This document shows positions 8,397 through 16,640 of a DNA stretch of 26,305 nucleotides, piece after piece. The translations under genes and the position numbers were made by a program. The notes beneath the pieces were generated by a model that searched no databases, was not told where the DNA came from, and worked only from the letters and a program-made list of their open reading frames with translations. The stretch lies in NCBI GenBank assembly GCA_964543525.1, contig CAZIYW010000072.1, forward strand, positions 1 through 26,305. The letters are read 5' to 3'. The DNA is from CBDVBE01 sp964543525 (GTDB lineage: Bacteria; Fibrobacterota; Chitinivibrionia; Chitinivibrionales; JANQEN01). Positions within the stretch are counted from its first letter, which is position 1. Every line of letters begins with the position of its first letter.

Positions 8397-10094
8397 ATGA
8401 ATAGAGCGCAAAGTATTGTCAGCCTGAATATAATTCTGTCATTTTTTATTCCGGCTTTTACCCAGAACCACGACTACACCGAGGCATTATACAAAACTAT
8501 CTATTTTTATGGTGCGAACCGGTGCGGCGATACAAAATCATGGTGTCACGGCGCCTGCCACACCCGCGACGGCGAGCGTGACGGTATTGACCTTTCCGGC
8601 GGCTGGCACGATTGCGGCGATCATGTCAAATTCGGCCAGACCAATTGTATTACCGCTGTGAACCTTCTACTCGGTTATAACTATTTTCCTTCCGCTTACG
8701 AAGACCGTTATTCTCAGGATTATTCAGCGCCGCCGCCCAACGGTATCCCGGATATTCTCGATGAAGTTAAAATTTTTACCGATTATCTGCTCAAGGCCTG
8801 TACCGGCGGAAAAGTGTACTATCAGGTGGGTGATAAACGCGATCACAATGATGTTTCCGAGCCGGTATACGCCTCGGCACTGGATGTTAATGAAGGCGGT
8901 GAGCCGCGCTATGCATATTCCAAAACTGAAGGAGCTTCCAATTTCTGCGGCAGTGCAGCAGCAGCGCTTGCACTCATGTCCATGTGCTATGCCAAATACA
9001 GCCAATCATATGCAGATTCCTGCCTTGCTAAAGCAAAAGAGTATTACGAAATCGGCGATGCAAAGCATGAGTCAGTACCTGATTATGATCAGGAATTTTA
9101 CAATCCTCCCGGAGACTGGGAAGATGATATGGCCATGGGTGCTCTCGAACTATACCGTGCAACCCAGGAGGATACCTATCTGAATGCGGCAAAAAATATC
9201 TATGACGGTAACTACATGTGTCCCACGGGATGGGTGCTTGAATGGGGGAATGTATCTCCCCTGGTTGCCTTCGAATTATATAATATTACCAATGACGAGG
9301 GATACCAGTCTGATCTGCGACGAGAAGTTGAAGCGTATAAAAAGAGAATGTCATGGTGCGGATATCCCCACTTCAGCGGATGGGGTTCTTTGCAGTACGC
9401 CACCGCTACAGCCCTGGTCGGACTTTACTATAATGCGATAAGTGATGATGAAAACGCCTATACCTTCGGAAAAGACATAATAGACTTTTGCCTGGGTACC
9501 CACGACAACCTTAACGGCGACGCACCAAAGAATTTCTCCTTTGTCACCGATTACAACGAACTTGACGGCGGCTCTCCCCAATACCCGCATCACCGTGCAG
9601 CATTCGGTAAAGGTGACAAGGCCGGTACCTTATGGTCACAGGAGGCGAATAATCCGGGAAGTGTGCCCTATGAGCACAAACTGGTCGGTGCCCTGGTGGG
9701 TGGTCCTCAGGAAGAGTGCGCAAGCTATGAAGACAATATAGAAAATTATTATACAAACGAAGTCTGCATTTACTACAACGCCTATATCGTACCGTCACTG
9801 GGATGCATCAAAGTCAAGGAAGGTCTTACCGGGATGAAACAGAAAACACTCTCCATGAACTCCCCTGTGAAATATATCGCACCGGTAAGCATGCTCAGCT
9901 CGCAAACCTATTCAATCGCGCCATCTATCCCTTCCAACGCTATTATCAGTGTGTACGACCTTTACGGAAGGAAACTGGGTGCTTTTAAGGCAGGTTATCG
10001 GAAAGCTGTTGATTTTAGGCGGGAATTGAAGCTGAGTTATGGGGTTGTGGTTGTCAGGGTACTGCTGATTGATGCGGATTTATCCCTCCGGTAG
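8397..10094 (+). CDS. Secreted glycoside hydrolase family 9 endoglucanase with C-terminal sorting-type domain
   Basis: The 565-aa product should hydrolyse beta-1,4-glucan (cellulose or related glucans) outside the cell. Residues 1-22 are a signal peptide (SIVSLNIILSFFIPAFTQ). The GH9 catalytic domain spans about 25-470. The signature GGWHDCGDHVKFG holds the two catalytic-base aspartates (D72, D75). PQYPHHRAA (PHHR 397-400) is the substrate-binding histidine motif. YYTNEVCIYYNAYI carries the proton-donor glutamate (E455). No N-terminal Ig-like domain or carbohydrate-binding module is present, so it is a minimal GH9. Residues about 490-565 resemble a sorting domain (ISVYDLYGRKLG), though its last strand is atypical. 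The cysteine in the DCGD motif, where DAGD is usual, is unusual. AAGGAC lies about nine bases before the ATG. The gene converges on the GntR regulator with only 35 bases between. Confidence 0.95.
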   Translation: MNRAQSIVSLNIILSFFIPAFTQNHDYTEALYKTIYFYGANRCGDTKSWCHGACHTRDGERDGIDLSGGWHDCGDHVKFGQTNCITAVNLLLGYNYFPSAYEDRYSQDYSAPPPNGIPDILDEVKIFTDYLLKACTGGKVYYQVGDKRDHNDVSEPVYASALDVNEGGEPRYAYSKTEGASNFCGSAAAALALMSMCYAKYSQSYADSCLAKAKEYYEIGDAKHESVPDYDQEFYNPPGDWEDDMAMGALELYRATQEDTYLNAAKNIYDGNYMCPTGWVLEWGNVSPLVAFELYNITNDEGYQSDLRREVEAYKKRMSWCGYPHFSGWGSLQYATATALVGLYYNAISDDENAYTFGKDIIDFCLGTHDNLNGDAPKNFSFVTDYNELDGGSPQYPHHRAAFGKGDKAGTLWSQEANNPGSVPYEHKLVGALVGGPQEECASYEDNIENYYTNEVCIYYNAYIVPSLGCIKVKEGLTGMKQKTLSMNSPVKYIAPVSMLSSQTYSIAPSIPSNAIISVYDLYGRKLGAFKAGYRKAVDFRRELKLSYGVVVVRVLLIDADLSLR

Positions 10095-10129
10095 AAATAA
10101 CAAAAAAGGATTTTTTCTTCCGACACCGG

Positions 10130-11098
10130 TTATATATGCCCCTTCTTAATATCCAGCAGCGCCACCTTCAGATTATTAATCGAAGTTCTGTCCGGGGTGA
10201 AGACAAACTCAATAATTTTCGTGTCTTTGCGGGCAAATGATTCCACGGTTTTCTTTCTACGGGGTGAAACCAGCACCGCACCACACTGCATGACCGTTTC
10301 TCTGATTGTGTCATCTGATGATGCATTTGTCTCAATGATTTTTTTAAAGTTGATACGCAGGTCTCTCAGAATCTCTTTTATTATTTCAATGAATGTTTTA
10401 CTCGTTGTGACGATACCGACTGTACTCTCTTCGGGAATTTTCGCCACTTCAACAATAGTCCTGACTTCCGGTTCAAGATTTATCCCGATAATCGGTTTAT
10501 CAATGGAATCCAGGTATTTATGGACATCGTTGAGATGATAGAAACTGGTGACGATAATATCGCTTTCTTTGATTTCGTTCATCAGCACATCATCTTTTTT
10601 ATAAATATCTTCCAGCAGTACCGGAAGGAGTTTGATATGCGGATCCAGCTCAAGGTGATTTACAAAATAGGTAAGCTGCTCGATATTACATTCAATAAAG
10701 ACGAGCTTTACATTCTGTAACAGTTCTGTTTTTTCCTTGACATACTCTTTTACCGCCTCTTCAAACTCATCCAGCGGGATCTCGTGTGACAGCGCTTCTT
10801 CAACGGCGATACCGATAATCTTTGAAAGGAACACCTGCTTGTTTTCTTTATCGAACACCTGCGGCGAGACCGTAATAAAGGTACCTCTTCCCACGGCACC
10901 GTTTACAATACCTTCTTTGCGCAGCTCATCATAGGCACGAAGCACCGTATTGACACTGACGCCGAAATCTTTTGCCAGGGTACGAACAGGCGGCAGTTTC
11001 TGGCTGGTAATCTTCCCCGAAGAGATACGTTCTTTGAGAATATTTTTCAATTGAACGTAATATGGAAGTTGCTTTATTTTTTCCAGCTTAGTTCTCAT
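10130..11098 (-). CDS. GntR-family transcriptional regulator
   Basis: The 322-aa product has an N-terminal winged helix (about residues 8-78) with the GntR signature: YVQLKNILKERI, then LPPVRTLAKDFGVSVNTVLRAYDEL, then GRGTFI. The remaining 240 residues form an alpha/beta effector domain that looks like a two-lobed binding fold (for example DIIVTSFYHLNDV and PEESTVGIVTTSKTFIEII); the ligand is unknown. It is not a MocR-type protein, as no aminotransferase domain is present. The gene diverges from icd across 322 AT-rich bases and converges on the cellulase, so regulation of either neighbour or itself is possible. A GGA lies close upstream of the ATG. Downstream it ends with KKGHI and a clean stop. 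Confidence 0.9.
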   Translation of the reverse strand: MRTKLEKIKQLPYYVQLKNILKERISSGKITSQKLPPVRTLAKDFGVSVNTVLRAYDELRKEGIVNGAVGRGTFITVSPQVFDKENKQVFLSKIIGIAVEEALSHEIPLDEFEEAVKEYVKEKTELLQNVKLVFIECNIEQLTYFVNHLELDPHIKLLPVLLEDIYKKDDVLMNEIKESDIIVTSFYHLNDVHKYLDSIDKPIIGINLEPEVRTIVEVAKIPEESTVGIVTTSKTFIEIIKEILRDLRINFKKIIETNASSDDTIRETVMQCGAVLVSPRRKKTVESFARKDTKIIEFVFTPDRTSINNLKVALLDIKKGHI

Positions 11099-11420
11099 TT
11101 TTCCAGGTATTGTGCTAATACAATTGAGACATTTTATTTAATTTATTTCACGGCCAAATTTTTCAGCAAAAAAACGGGCGCAGTTTAATATAATTAATTC
11201 CAATTATGATAACAAATTAATTTATAATAAATTATATATGTTTTGGCAGTGCAGGTTAATGCTGGTATTCATAACCCGGCTCTATAATAATAAGCAACAT
11301 TTTAGTAAATTGTATCATTTTATCTATTGGAAGATTTAACACAATTATATATTTTAATATAGAAAAAAAAATGAAAATTAACCGATATTTTATTTAATCC
11401 CTATCCAAAAGGAGCTGGCT
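11099..11420. promoter_or_regulatory. Divergent regulator/icd intergenic region
   Basis: This AT-rich 322-base spacer must contain the promoters of both the GntR gene and icd. A weak icd candidate is TTGGAA (11327-11332) with TATTTT or TATATT about 15-17 bases downstream. AAGGAG at 11409-11414 is the icd ribosome binding site. No clear palindromic operator was found. Confidence 0.35.
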
Positions 11421-12623
11421 ATGCCGGAAAAAATCAAAATGAACACTCCCCTTGTCGAGATTGACGGCGATGAGATGACTCGGGTGTTATGGGAAATGGT
11501 CAAGGAAAAACTGATTACTCCCTATATTGATTTAAAGGTTGAATACTATGATCTGCATCTTATGAAAAGAGATGAAACCGATGATCAAATAACCTTTGAT
11601 TGTGCCGAAGCGATAAAAAAATACGGTGTCGGAGTAAAATGCGCGACTATCACCCCCAATGCAGCCCGGGTAAAAGAGTTCTCATTGAAACAGATGTGGC
11701 CCAGCCCCAACGGCACTATCCGTGCGATCCTTGACGGTACTGTGTTCCGTAAACCAATTCTTCCGAAAAACCTGCGACCTGCAGTACCGGCATGGAAAAG
11801 CCCGATTATTATCGGCCGTCATGCTTTCGGCGATGTCTATAAAAACCAGGAAATCCGTGTTCCGGGTCCGGGAAAGGCTGAACTGGTCTATACCGACGCA
11901 GAGGGCAATGAAGAGCGTAAAACAATAGCGGAATTCAATGAACCCGGCATAATACAAGGTATCCATAACCTTGATTCATCAATTAAAAGCTTTGCGCGTG
12001 CCTGTTTTATCTACGCCTTGTCTGAAAAAGTTCCAATGTGGTTCTCCACCAAAGATACCATCTCCAAGACATATGATCACCATTTTAAGGATGTATTTGA
12101 GGAAATTTTCAAGAAAGAGTTCGAGAAGAAATTCGAAGAGGCAGGCATTACCTACTTTTACACGCTGATTGATGATGCAGTTGCCCGCGTTATGAAATCA
12201 GACGGTGGTTTTCTGTGGGCATGTAAAAACTATGACGGCGATGTCATGTCCGATATGATAGCTTCAGCATTCGGCAGCCTTGCCATGATGACATCGGTAC
12301 TGGTTTCACCCCACGGCTATTTCGAATATGAAGCTGCTCACGGCACTGTACAGAAACACTACTACAAACATCTTAACGGAGAAAAGACCTCTACCAATTC
12401 CATGGCACTCATTTTCGCCTGGACCGGTGCGCTTCGCAAACGGGGTGAACTTGACGGCATTACTGAGCTTGAAACATTCGCTGAAAAATTGGAAAACGCA
12501 GCGCTGTCTACCATTGAAAAGGGCATTATGACCGGTGATCTGGCTCGTATTGCCGATCCCAAACCGGATCAAATCTATACATCAGAGGAGTTCCTCGATG
12601 CTATAGCAAAAGAACTGGACTGA
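11421..12623 (+). CDS. icd: NADP-dependent isocitrate dehydrogenase, eukaryotic-type (subfamily II) homodimeric form
   Basis: This enzyme oxidises isocitrate to 2-oxoglutarate and CO2 with reduction of NADP+, in the cytoplasm (TCA cycle, NADPH supply). The 400-aa length fits the IDH1/IDH2-like family and not the Escherichia coli-type enzyme. Visible motifs are VEIDGDEMTR near the start; TITPNAARVKEF and KQMWPSPNGTIR (substrate loop); GRHAFGD with R133, matching the isocitrate-binding arginine 132 of human IDH1; STKDTISKTYD; the metal-binding NYDGDVMSD; and EAAHGTVQKHY followed by STNSMA for NADP. AAGGAG sits about seven bases upstream of the ATG. The gene is intact and stands alone, followed by a clear hairpin. 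Confidence 0.97.
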   Translation: MPEKIKMNTPLVEIDGDEMTRVLWEMVKEKLITPYIDLKVEYYDLHLMKRDETDDQITFDCAEAIKKYGVGVKCATITPNAARVKEFSLKQMWPSPNGTIRAILDGTVFRKPILPKNLRPAVPAWKSPIIIGRHAFGDVYKNQEIRVPGPGKAELVYTDAEGNEERKTIAEFNEPGIIQGIHNLDSSIKSFARACFIYALSEKVPMWFSTKDTISKTYDHHFKDVFEEIFKKEFEKKFEEAGITYFYTLIDDAVARVMKSDGGFLWACKNYDGDVMSDMIASAFGSLAMMTSVLVSPHGYFEYEAAHGTVQKHYYKHLNGEKTSTNSMALIFAWTGALRKRGELDGITELETFAEKLENAALSTIEKGIMTGDLARIADPKPDQIYTSEEFLDAIAKELD

Positions 12624-12676
12624 CACATCTCTGCCTTTTAATGACTCTTATACATCCGATGTGTCCATTTTATCAG

Positions 12677-12703
12677 GAATCCACCCACTCTGCGGGTGGA
12701 TTC
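12677..12703 (+). terminator. Terminator hairpin downstream of icd
   Basis: GAATCCACCC (12677-12686) and GGGTGGATTC (12694-12703) form a perfect 10-bp stem with a seven-base loop, followed by TTTGTAT. A further 8-bp repeat, GACACATC (12622-12629) with GATGTGTC (12658-12665), sits between the stop codon and this stem. Confidence 0.75.
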
Positions 12704-12737
12704 TTTGTATATTCTGGATAAAGAAAGGGGGATTGTC

Positions 12738-12842
12738 ACGAAAACACTCGTTGTTTATTATTCCAATACCGGTAGCAACAAATATCTTGCCGAGAGATTT
12801 GCCGTCCTGTTTTCATCAGCCAATCCCGTAAGTATTCTGTAA
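12738..12842 (+). pseudogene. Flavodoxin remnant lacking a start codon and most of the domain
   Basis: In frame from 12738 the sequence reads T-KTLVVYYSNTGSNKYLAER and then FAVLFSSANPVSIL before a TAA at 12840-12842. This is the first beta strand and FMN phosphate-binding loop (SNTGSN) of a flavodoxin-like protein. Where the initiator ATG belongs there is ACG (12738-12740), with AAAGGGGG correctly spaced upstream, which suggests a lost start codon. About 100 residues of the domain are missing. It can be read as a dead gene fragment. Following bases stay open in another frame for about 50 codons but show no recognisable flavodoxin sequence. Confidence 0.65.
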
Positions 12843-13012
12843 AAATTGAATTACTGCAACACACAAATGTGACAGACTGCTTCCCTTTAGTCAACATTCT
12901 TACCTTCATGAGGGATAATTGGTGCCAGGTAAAACTTACTGTTTATACGGTATGTCAATACACTCCCGACCGCTCCCCTGCCCTAAAAATTGCATTTTGA
13001 TAATTTTCTCAC

Positions 13013-13040
13013 TTGAAGATCGCTTTTTTTAGTATACAAT
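13013..13040 (+). promoter_or_regulatory. Candidate promoter of the LEDRIAPA protein gene
   Basis: TTGAAG (13013-13018) and TACAAT (13035-13040) are separated by 16 bases. The leader to the ATG at 13141 would be about 95 bases and ends with a strong ribosome site, GAGGAGGAG, seven bases before the start. Confidence 0.45.
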
Positions 13041-13140
13041 TGCAATAATCATTTCGTAAAAAGCAAGAAAGAATCAGGAGGGAATATTTACAAAATTCAG
13101 TAATTATCATAAATCAACATTAACCTCGAGGAGGAGCCAG

Positions 13141-14205
13141 ATGGCTAAGCGTAAACTTAAAAAGCTTTCAACGAACAAGCTGGAAGATCGCATTGCCCCA
13201 GCAATGATAGGCGGTGTTCTTGAAGGAGCTGAGGTTGCGTCGGATGTCGGCGCCGCGGTGGTTGAAGCGCCGCCGGAACCGGTAGAAGCCGATACCGGCG
13301 TAGAACCTGTTGACGAACCTATGCCGACGGAGGCGGCTGATACCGCGGAACCGGTTGCTGAAGCGCCGCCTGCAGATGACGGACTCGGATTTGATTCACC
13401 GACCGAACCCCCTCCACCCGATTACCACCTGCCTGACGACGCCACTGTCGCCCCTGACGGCGGAATAGATTTCGCTCCCACCCACGGTGTCATGGATTAT
13501 AATTACGCTGACCAGACTCTCCATCTTGACAACGATGCAGCCGAAGCAATGATGCCCGACTATATGCACATGGCTCCTGACGGTGGTGTGGCACTCGATA
13601 TGCCCATGGGCACCGAGTTTGATCCTGATACCGGCACACTCGTTGTGCCTAATGCGGGTACCGATCAATTTATTCCCGAAAATGTTGATATCGGCTCAGA
13701 CAGTGGGCTACCGGCGATGATTACTCATTCCCGCCGGAGGGTGGTATGGATTATACGGTACCCGGCGATGCTACTCTTGCTGACGGTACGTTTCATATGC
13801 CGCAGGATACTGCAGAAAATTTCACCATGCCCGGCGACAGTGGTGTCGGCGGTGATACCGGCATTAGTGAGGGCGGTCTTGGCTACGGCGGCGGATTCGG
13901 CTTTGGCACTGATCCGTGGTATCCCGATCCTGACATGCCTGATAATGCCGAATTTATTCCAGGTGAAGGTATGATATACCCTGTTGAGGGTAATATTCAG
14001 CTCGATCCCGACGCCGGCCAATTGGTATTTGATAACGAGGCTGCCAACGAATTTACTCCCGACAATTATCATATAAATTCCGACGGCAGTATCTCTATCG
14101 CTGTTCCGGCCTGTTCCTCTCCCGCAGCCTGAGGCTGGTTTGGGATATGATACCGGTGTTGGTGATACCGGTTACGGTACTGATGGGTTCGGCTTTGGCG
14201 TGTAA
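13141..14205 (+). CDS. LEDRIAPA-type surface repeat protein, interrupted by two frame breaks
   Basis: The start is a lysine-rich tail plus LEDRIAPA (MAKRKLKKLSTNKLEDRIAPA), resembling the LEDR/LEPR-type N-terminal motif of very large surface proteins in planctomycetes and relatives. An acidic, proline/alanine-rich stretch follows (residues 30-100), then aspartate/glycine-rich repeats of about 40 residues with a core like NxAAxxxxPDxxHxxxDG (for example LDNDAAEAMMPDYMHMAPDG). The frame opened at 13141 loses the repeat pattern near 13715-13725. The pattern continues in another frame (PPEGGMDYTVPGDAT to SISIAVP), and near 14107-14112 returns to the first frame, ending GYGTDGFGFGV at 14203-14205. 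The two indels compensate, giving about 354 aa if corrected. Read literally, translation stops at 13974. Function unknown; a secreted or cell-surface role is inferred from composition. Confidence 0.7.
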
Positions 14206-14241
14206 CAGATAACCGATTACCGACAGTCTGACAAATAAAGC

Positions 14242-14268
14242 AAGGCGGTGTTAACGGAACACCGCCTT
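14242..14268 (+). terminator. Terminator hairpin after the LEDRIAPA gene
   Basis: AAGGCGGTGTT (14242-14252) and AACACCGCCTT (14258-14268) form a perfect 11-bp stem with loop AACGG, followed by CTCTATTTT. Its position 37 bases after the stop at 14205 supports that stop as the true end of the gene. Confidence 0.8.
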
Positions 14269-14334
14269 CTCTATTTTGCGGCAGTCTTGCAATGAAAAGC
14301 ATTTGCAGTAGTAATTGAACCAGTAATATTCCTG

Positions 14335-14826
14335 TTATTCAGCATGCAACCTTCTCTCTCGTAACGCAATGGCATGCTTTAAGTTATTAAAGCTTCGTAT
14401 ACGGAAAATAATGGTAGGAGCACATGAGCCGCACGCTGCACCGATCAATGGAATGGTTGCGGAATGGAGATCGTCATCAGGTTTTTCAATAAGTGTATTT
14501 ACCGCAACAGCACCGGTAATACAGCCGAAAACCATAACCAGCCATATATTACCAATAAGCTGATTCTTTTCCGACTGCATCAGTGAAAAGTATTCCGGGG
14601 AATCTTTATCAAAGAGGTCTCTGAACATCTTTCGTTGTGGATCTCTTGTGAATGGAATGCCGGTTGTTTCATAAGTAGTATTATCTATAGAGTACTTATA
14701 TGGGCTGAACATTCGGAATTTCAGTGATATTTTTGCGTAATCATTATCACGTACCGGTTCTACTGCAAAAAGAAATGACCGTCTGAGAAGTAACAGAAGT
14801 GTCAACTGAATCAATAACCTGTACAT
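14335..14826 (-). CDS. Small exported or membrane protein of unknown function
   Basis: The 163-aa product starts with a hydrophobic signal (LLIQLTLLLLLRRSFLFAVEP), with two arginines breaking the segment. A polar region of about 65 residues follows (KISLKFRMFSPYKYSID). Two hydrophobic segments then occur near residues 93-112 (NIWLVMVFGCITGAVAV) and 124-140 (ATIPLIGAACGSCAPTI). The C-terminus is basic. No family is recognised. The ribosome site before the ATG is weak. It converges on the LEDRIAPA gene with the terminator hairpin between them and appears to be a single-gene unit. Confidence 0.6.
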   Translation of the reverse strand: MYRLLIQLTLLLLLRRSFLFAVEPVRDNDYAKISLKFRMFSPYKYSIDNTTYETTGIPFTRDPQRKMFRDLFDKDSPEYFSLMQSEKNQLIGNIWLVMVFGCITGAVAVNTLIEKPDDDLHSATIPLIGAACGSCAPTIIFRIRSFNNLKHAIALRERRLHAE

Positions 14827-14973
14827 TATGTATCTTATTCAATGAGTTTAGTATGTTGTGGAATGTATACTTTAGGAATATAAAATATGAACGGGAGAAA
14901 GCAACTATGCAGCAACGAGAGCCCTGTGTGAATTTTTATATAATTTGAAGTCTGTAACCAGTAAATTCAGTAT

Positions 14974-16374
14974 TCATCCAATCCTTCTTAGAATATCCCA
15001 ATACGCTCCCCTGTGCCCCTGTTTAATAGCCTCAACCAGTACATCATTGGCATTATAATTATAATTCTTCTTTGGATTGTCCGGATTGAAGAAAAGAAAA
15101 CGCGGATCATCGCCAATCATTTCGTCAAGATACTCAGAGATAATATTCTTTACGGAAGGGTCTACAAAAAACAATGGTTCCTGCTCATTGTCACCATACA
15201 CAAGCCCATCTGTTATCTCACCGCTCTCTACCCGATTAGCAAGTTCTGTACGGGGATATACCCGTACACCGACAGTAACGCCTACACGGTCAGGCTTAGT
15301 CTGTTTCATAAGAGTTATGGTATTAGCGATACTTTCTTTTGTCTCTCCAGGTGCACCGAGCAGCAAATCAAACATGGTTACAATACCGGCATCCCTGCAC
15401 CGGCGCGCAACAGCTGCAATATCGTCAGGGGTAAATCCCCGTTTCAGGTTCTGCAGCATGCGAGGATCACCGTTATCAACACCATAATTAATACCGACAC
15501 AACCGGCCTGAGCCATAAGCGGAGCGAGCTCGCGGGAAAACGATTTTGGGGTGCAGTAGGCGTACCATTTCAGGGTATCCCCCATACCGCGGTTTATAAT
15601 CTCCCGGCAGACCTCTTTCGCATGCTCTTCGGGAAGATTGAACTCGGCATCACAGGTGTGAAAATGGTCGACACCCTGGGCAAGTAGACTCTCCAATTCA
15701 TCAACTACCGCTACCGGCGGCCTGCAGCGGATACTACTCCCCTTCGCCACCGGATCCGCACAGTAAATACACCGGCAGTCACAACCCCGTTTTGTCTCAA
15801 AGCCGATTTGGCCGCCCTCCTGAAAATAACGTGCATTATCAACAATATTTCTCTTCATTTGGGGAAGTTGGTCGAGAGAAGATTCACCCGAAGCATTCCG
15901 TTGCCACGCGCCGTTTTGTTTACAAATGGCACCGGGAACATCTTTCCATGCAGTATGTTTTCGTATTCTTTTCGTTAGTTCAACAAAAGCAAATTCGCCG
16001 TCACCCCACACACCGGCATCAGCATCACAGTTGTCAAGAATCAGCTCCGGCATTGACGAAAAACCAACACCGCCGACTACCAGCAACGCATCGGTGAGCC
16101 CCCGAACGATCGAAACCATCGCATAAAAATCACCGAGAAAAGATTGCCGCTTTGAGAAAGCGCAGTCATCGGTATTCCGCAGACTCAGTCCAACCAGCGC
16201 ATATTCTTTTTGCGAAAAAAAATCAGATATGGCAGTGGTAAAATCATCTTCCCAGCATAAATCGAGTATATCAACCGGAAAGCCGGCGGCAATTAGTGAC
16301 TCTGCAACATACTCCATACCGATTGGAGCAATAGGAGGTTTCATGCGGTTGGTGTTTATTAACGCGATATTCAT
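14974..16374 (-). CDS. Cobalamin-binding-domain radical SAM protein
   Basis: The 466-aa protein has an N-terminal B12-binding-type Rossmann domain (residues 1-140: NIALINTNR, LVGLSLRNTDD, LLVVGGVGFSSMPE, GVWGDGEFAFVEL). It lacks the DxHxxG motif, so cobalamin would bind base-off without a protein histidine, as in most B12-radical SAM enzymes. The radical SAM core follows (about 188-400) with C198-x3-C202-x2-C205 (GCDCRCIYCAD) binding the 4Fe-4S cluster; C200 is an extra cysteine inside the motif. LLGAPGETKES is a typical later core motif. The C-terminus (NPDNPKKNYNYNAND and GHRGAYWDILRR) is family-specific. Methylation of an unactivated carbon is the usual chemistry of the class, but substrate and reaction are unknown. 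No RiPP precursor or bacteriochlorophyll gene lies next to it. Confidence 0.88.
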   Translation of the reverse strand: MNIALINTNRMKPPIAPIGMEYVAESLIAAGFPVDILDLCWEDDFTTAISDFFSQKEYALVGLSLRNTDDCAFSKRQSFLGDFYAMVSIVRGLTDALLVVGGVGFSSMPELILDNCDADAGVWGDGEFAFVELTKRIRKHTAWKDVPGAICKQNGAWQRNASGESSLDQLPQMKRNIVDNARYFQEGGQIGFETKRGCDCRCIYCADPVAKGSSIRCRPPVAVVDELESLLAQGVDHFHTCDAEFNLPEEHAKEVCREIINRGMGDTLKWYAYCTPKSFSRELAPLMAQAGCVGINYGVDNGDPRMLQNLKRGFTPDDIAAVARRCRDAGIVTMFDLLLGAPGETKESIANTITLMKQTKPDRVGVTVGVRVYPRTELANRVESGEITDGLVYGDNEQEPLFFVDPSVKNIISEYLDEMIGDDPRFLFFNPDNPKKNYNYNANDVLVEAIKQGHRGAYWDILRRIG

Positions 16375-16386
16375 AGTATAATACCC

Positions 16387-16407
16387 TACTCCGGATCAGG
16401 CGGAGTA
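16387..16407. repeat. Short inverted repeat in the leader of the radical SAM gene
   Basis: TACTCCG (16387-16393) and CGGAGTA (16401-16407) are perfect complements around a seven-base spacer, 13 bases upstream of the radical SAM start codon. The arms could form an operator or an RNA hairpin near the ribosome site; function is unknown. Confidence 0.4.
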
Positions 16408-16640
16408 TAAGTATTATAATTGAAGCGTATGCTAAATATCAATATTTAATGCCTATTTTATTATCTGTAGTGGCGTAATTATAAAGTTTTAACAAGAACT
16501 GATTAACAAAATAAAAAACTTCTGTCACTTTTGTATATTATATTATTTTCATGATATAAATTTTTTAGTATTGGGAATGCATATAAACCTTTTAAATTAA
16601 GACTGCTCTTCTTGCAGAAATATCAAGAAATACTTTTTTT

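Noticed and set aside
10095..10129. Bidirectional terminator between the cellulase and GntR genes
   Set aside because: Only an A-run, GG and a T-run are present, with no stable GC stem.
13746..14132. Separate 128-codon gene starting at ATG 13746
   Set aside because: No ribosome site, and the repeat pattern begins before the ATG in the same frame; it is the middle part of the LEDRIAPA gene.
14911..14949. 13-codon open frame after GGGAGAAAG
   Set aside because: The ribosome-like site is good, but the peptide is too short and unsupported.
15013..15687. 224-codon open frame opposite the radical SAM gene
   Set aside because: It is a shadow of a gene with clear family motifs on the other strand.
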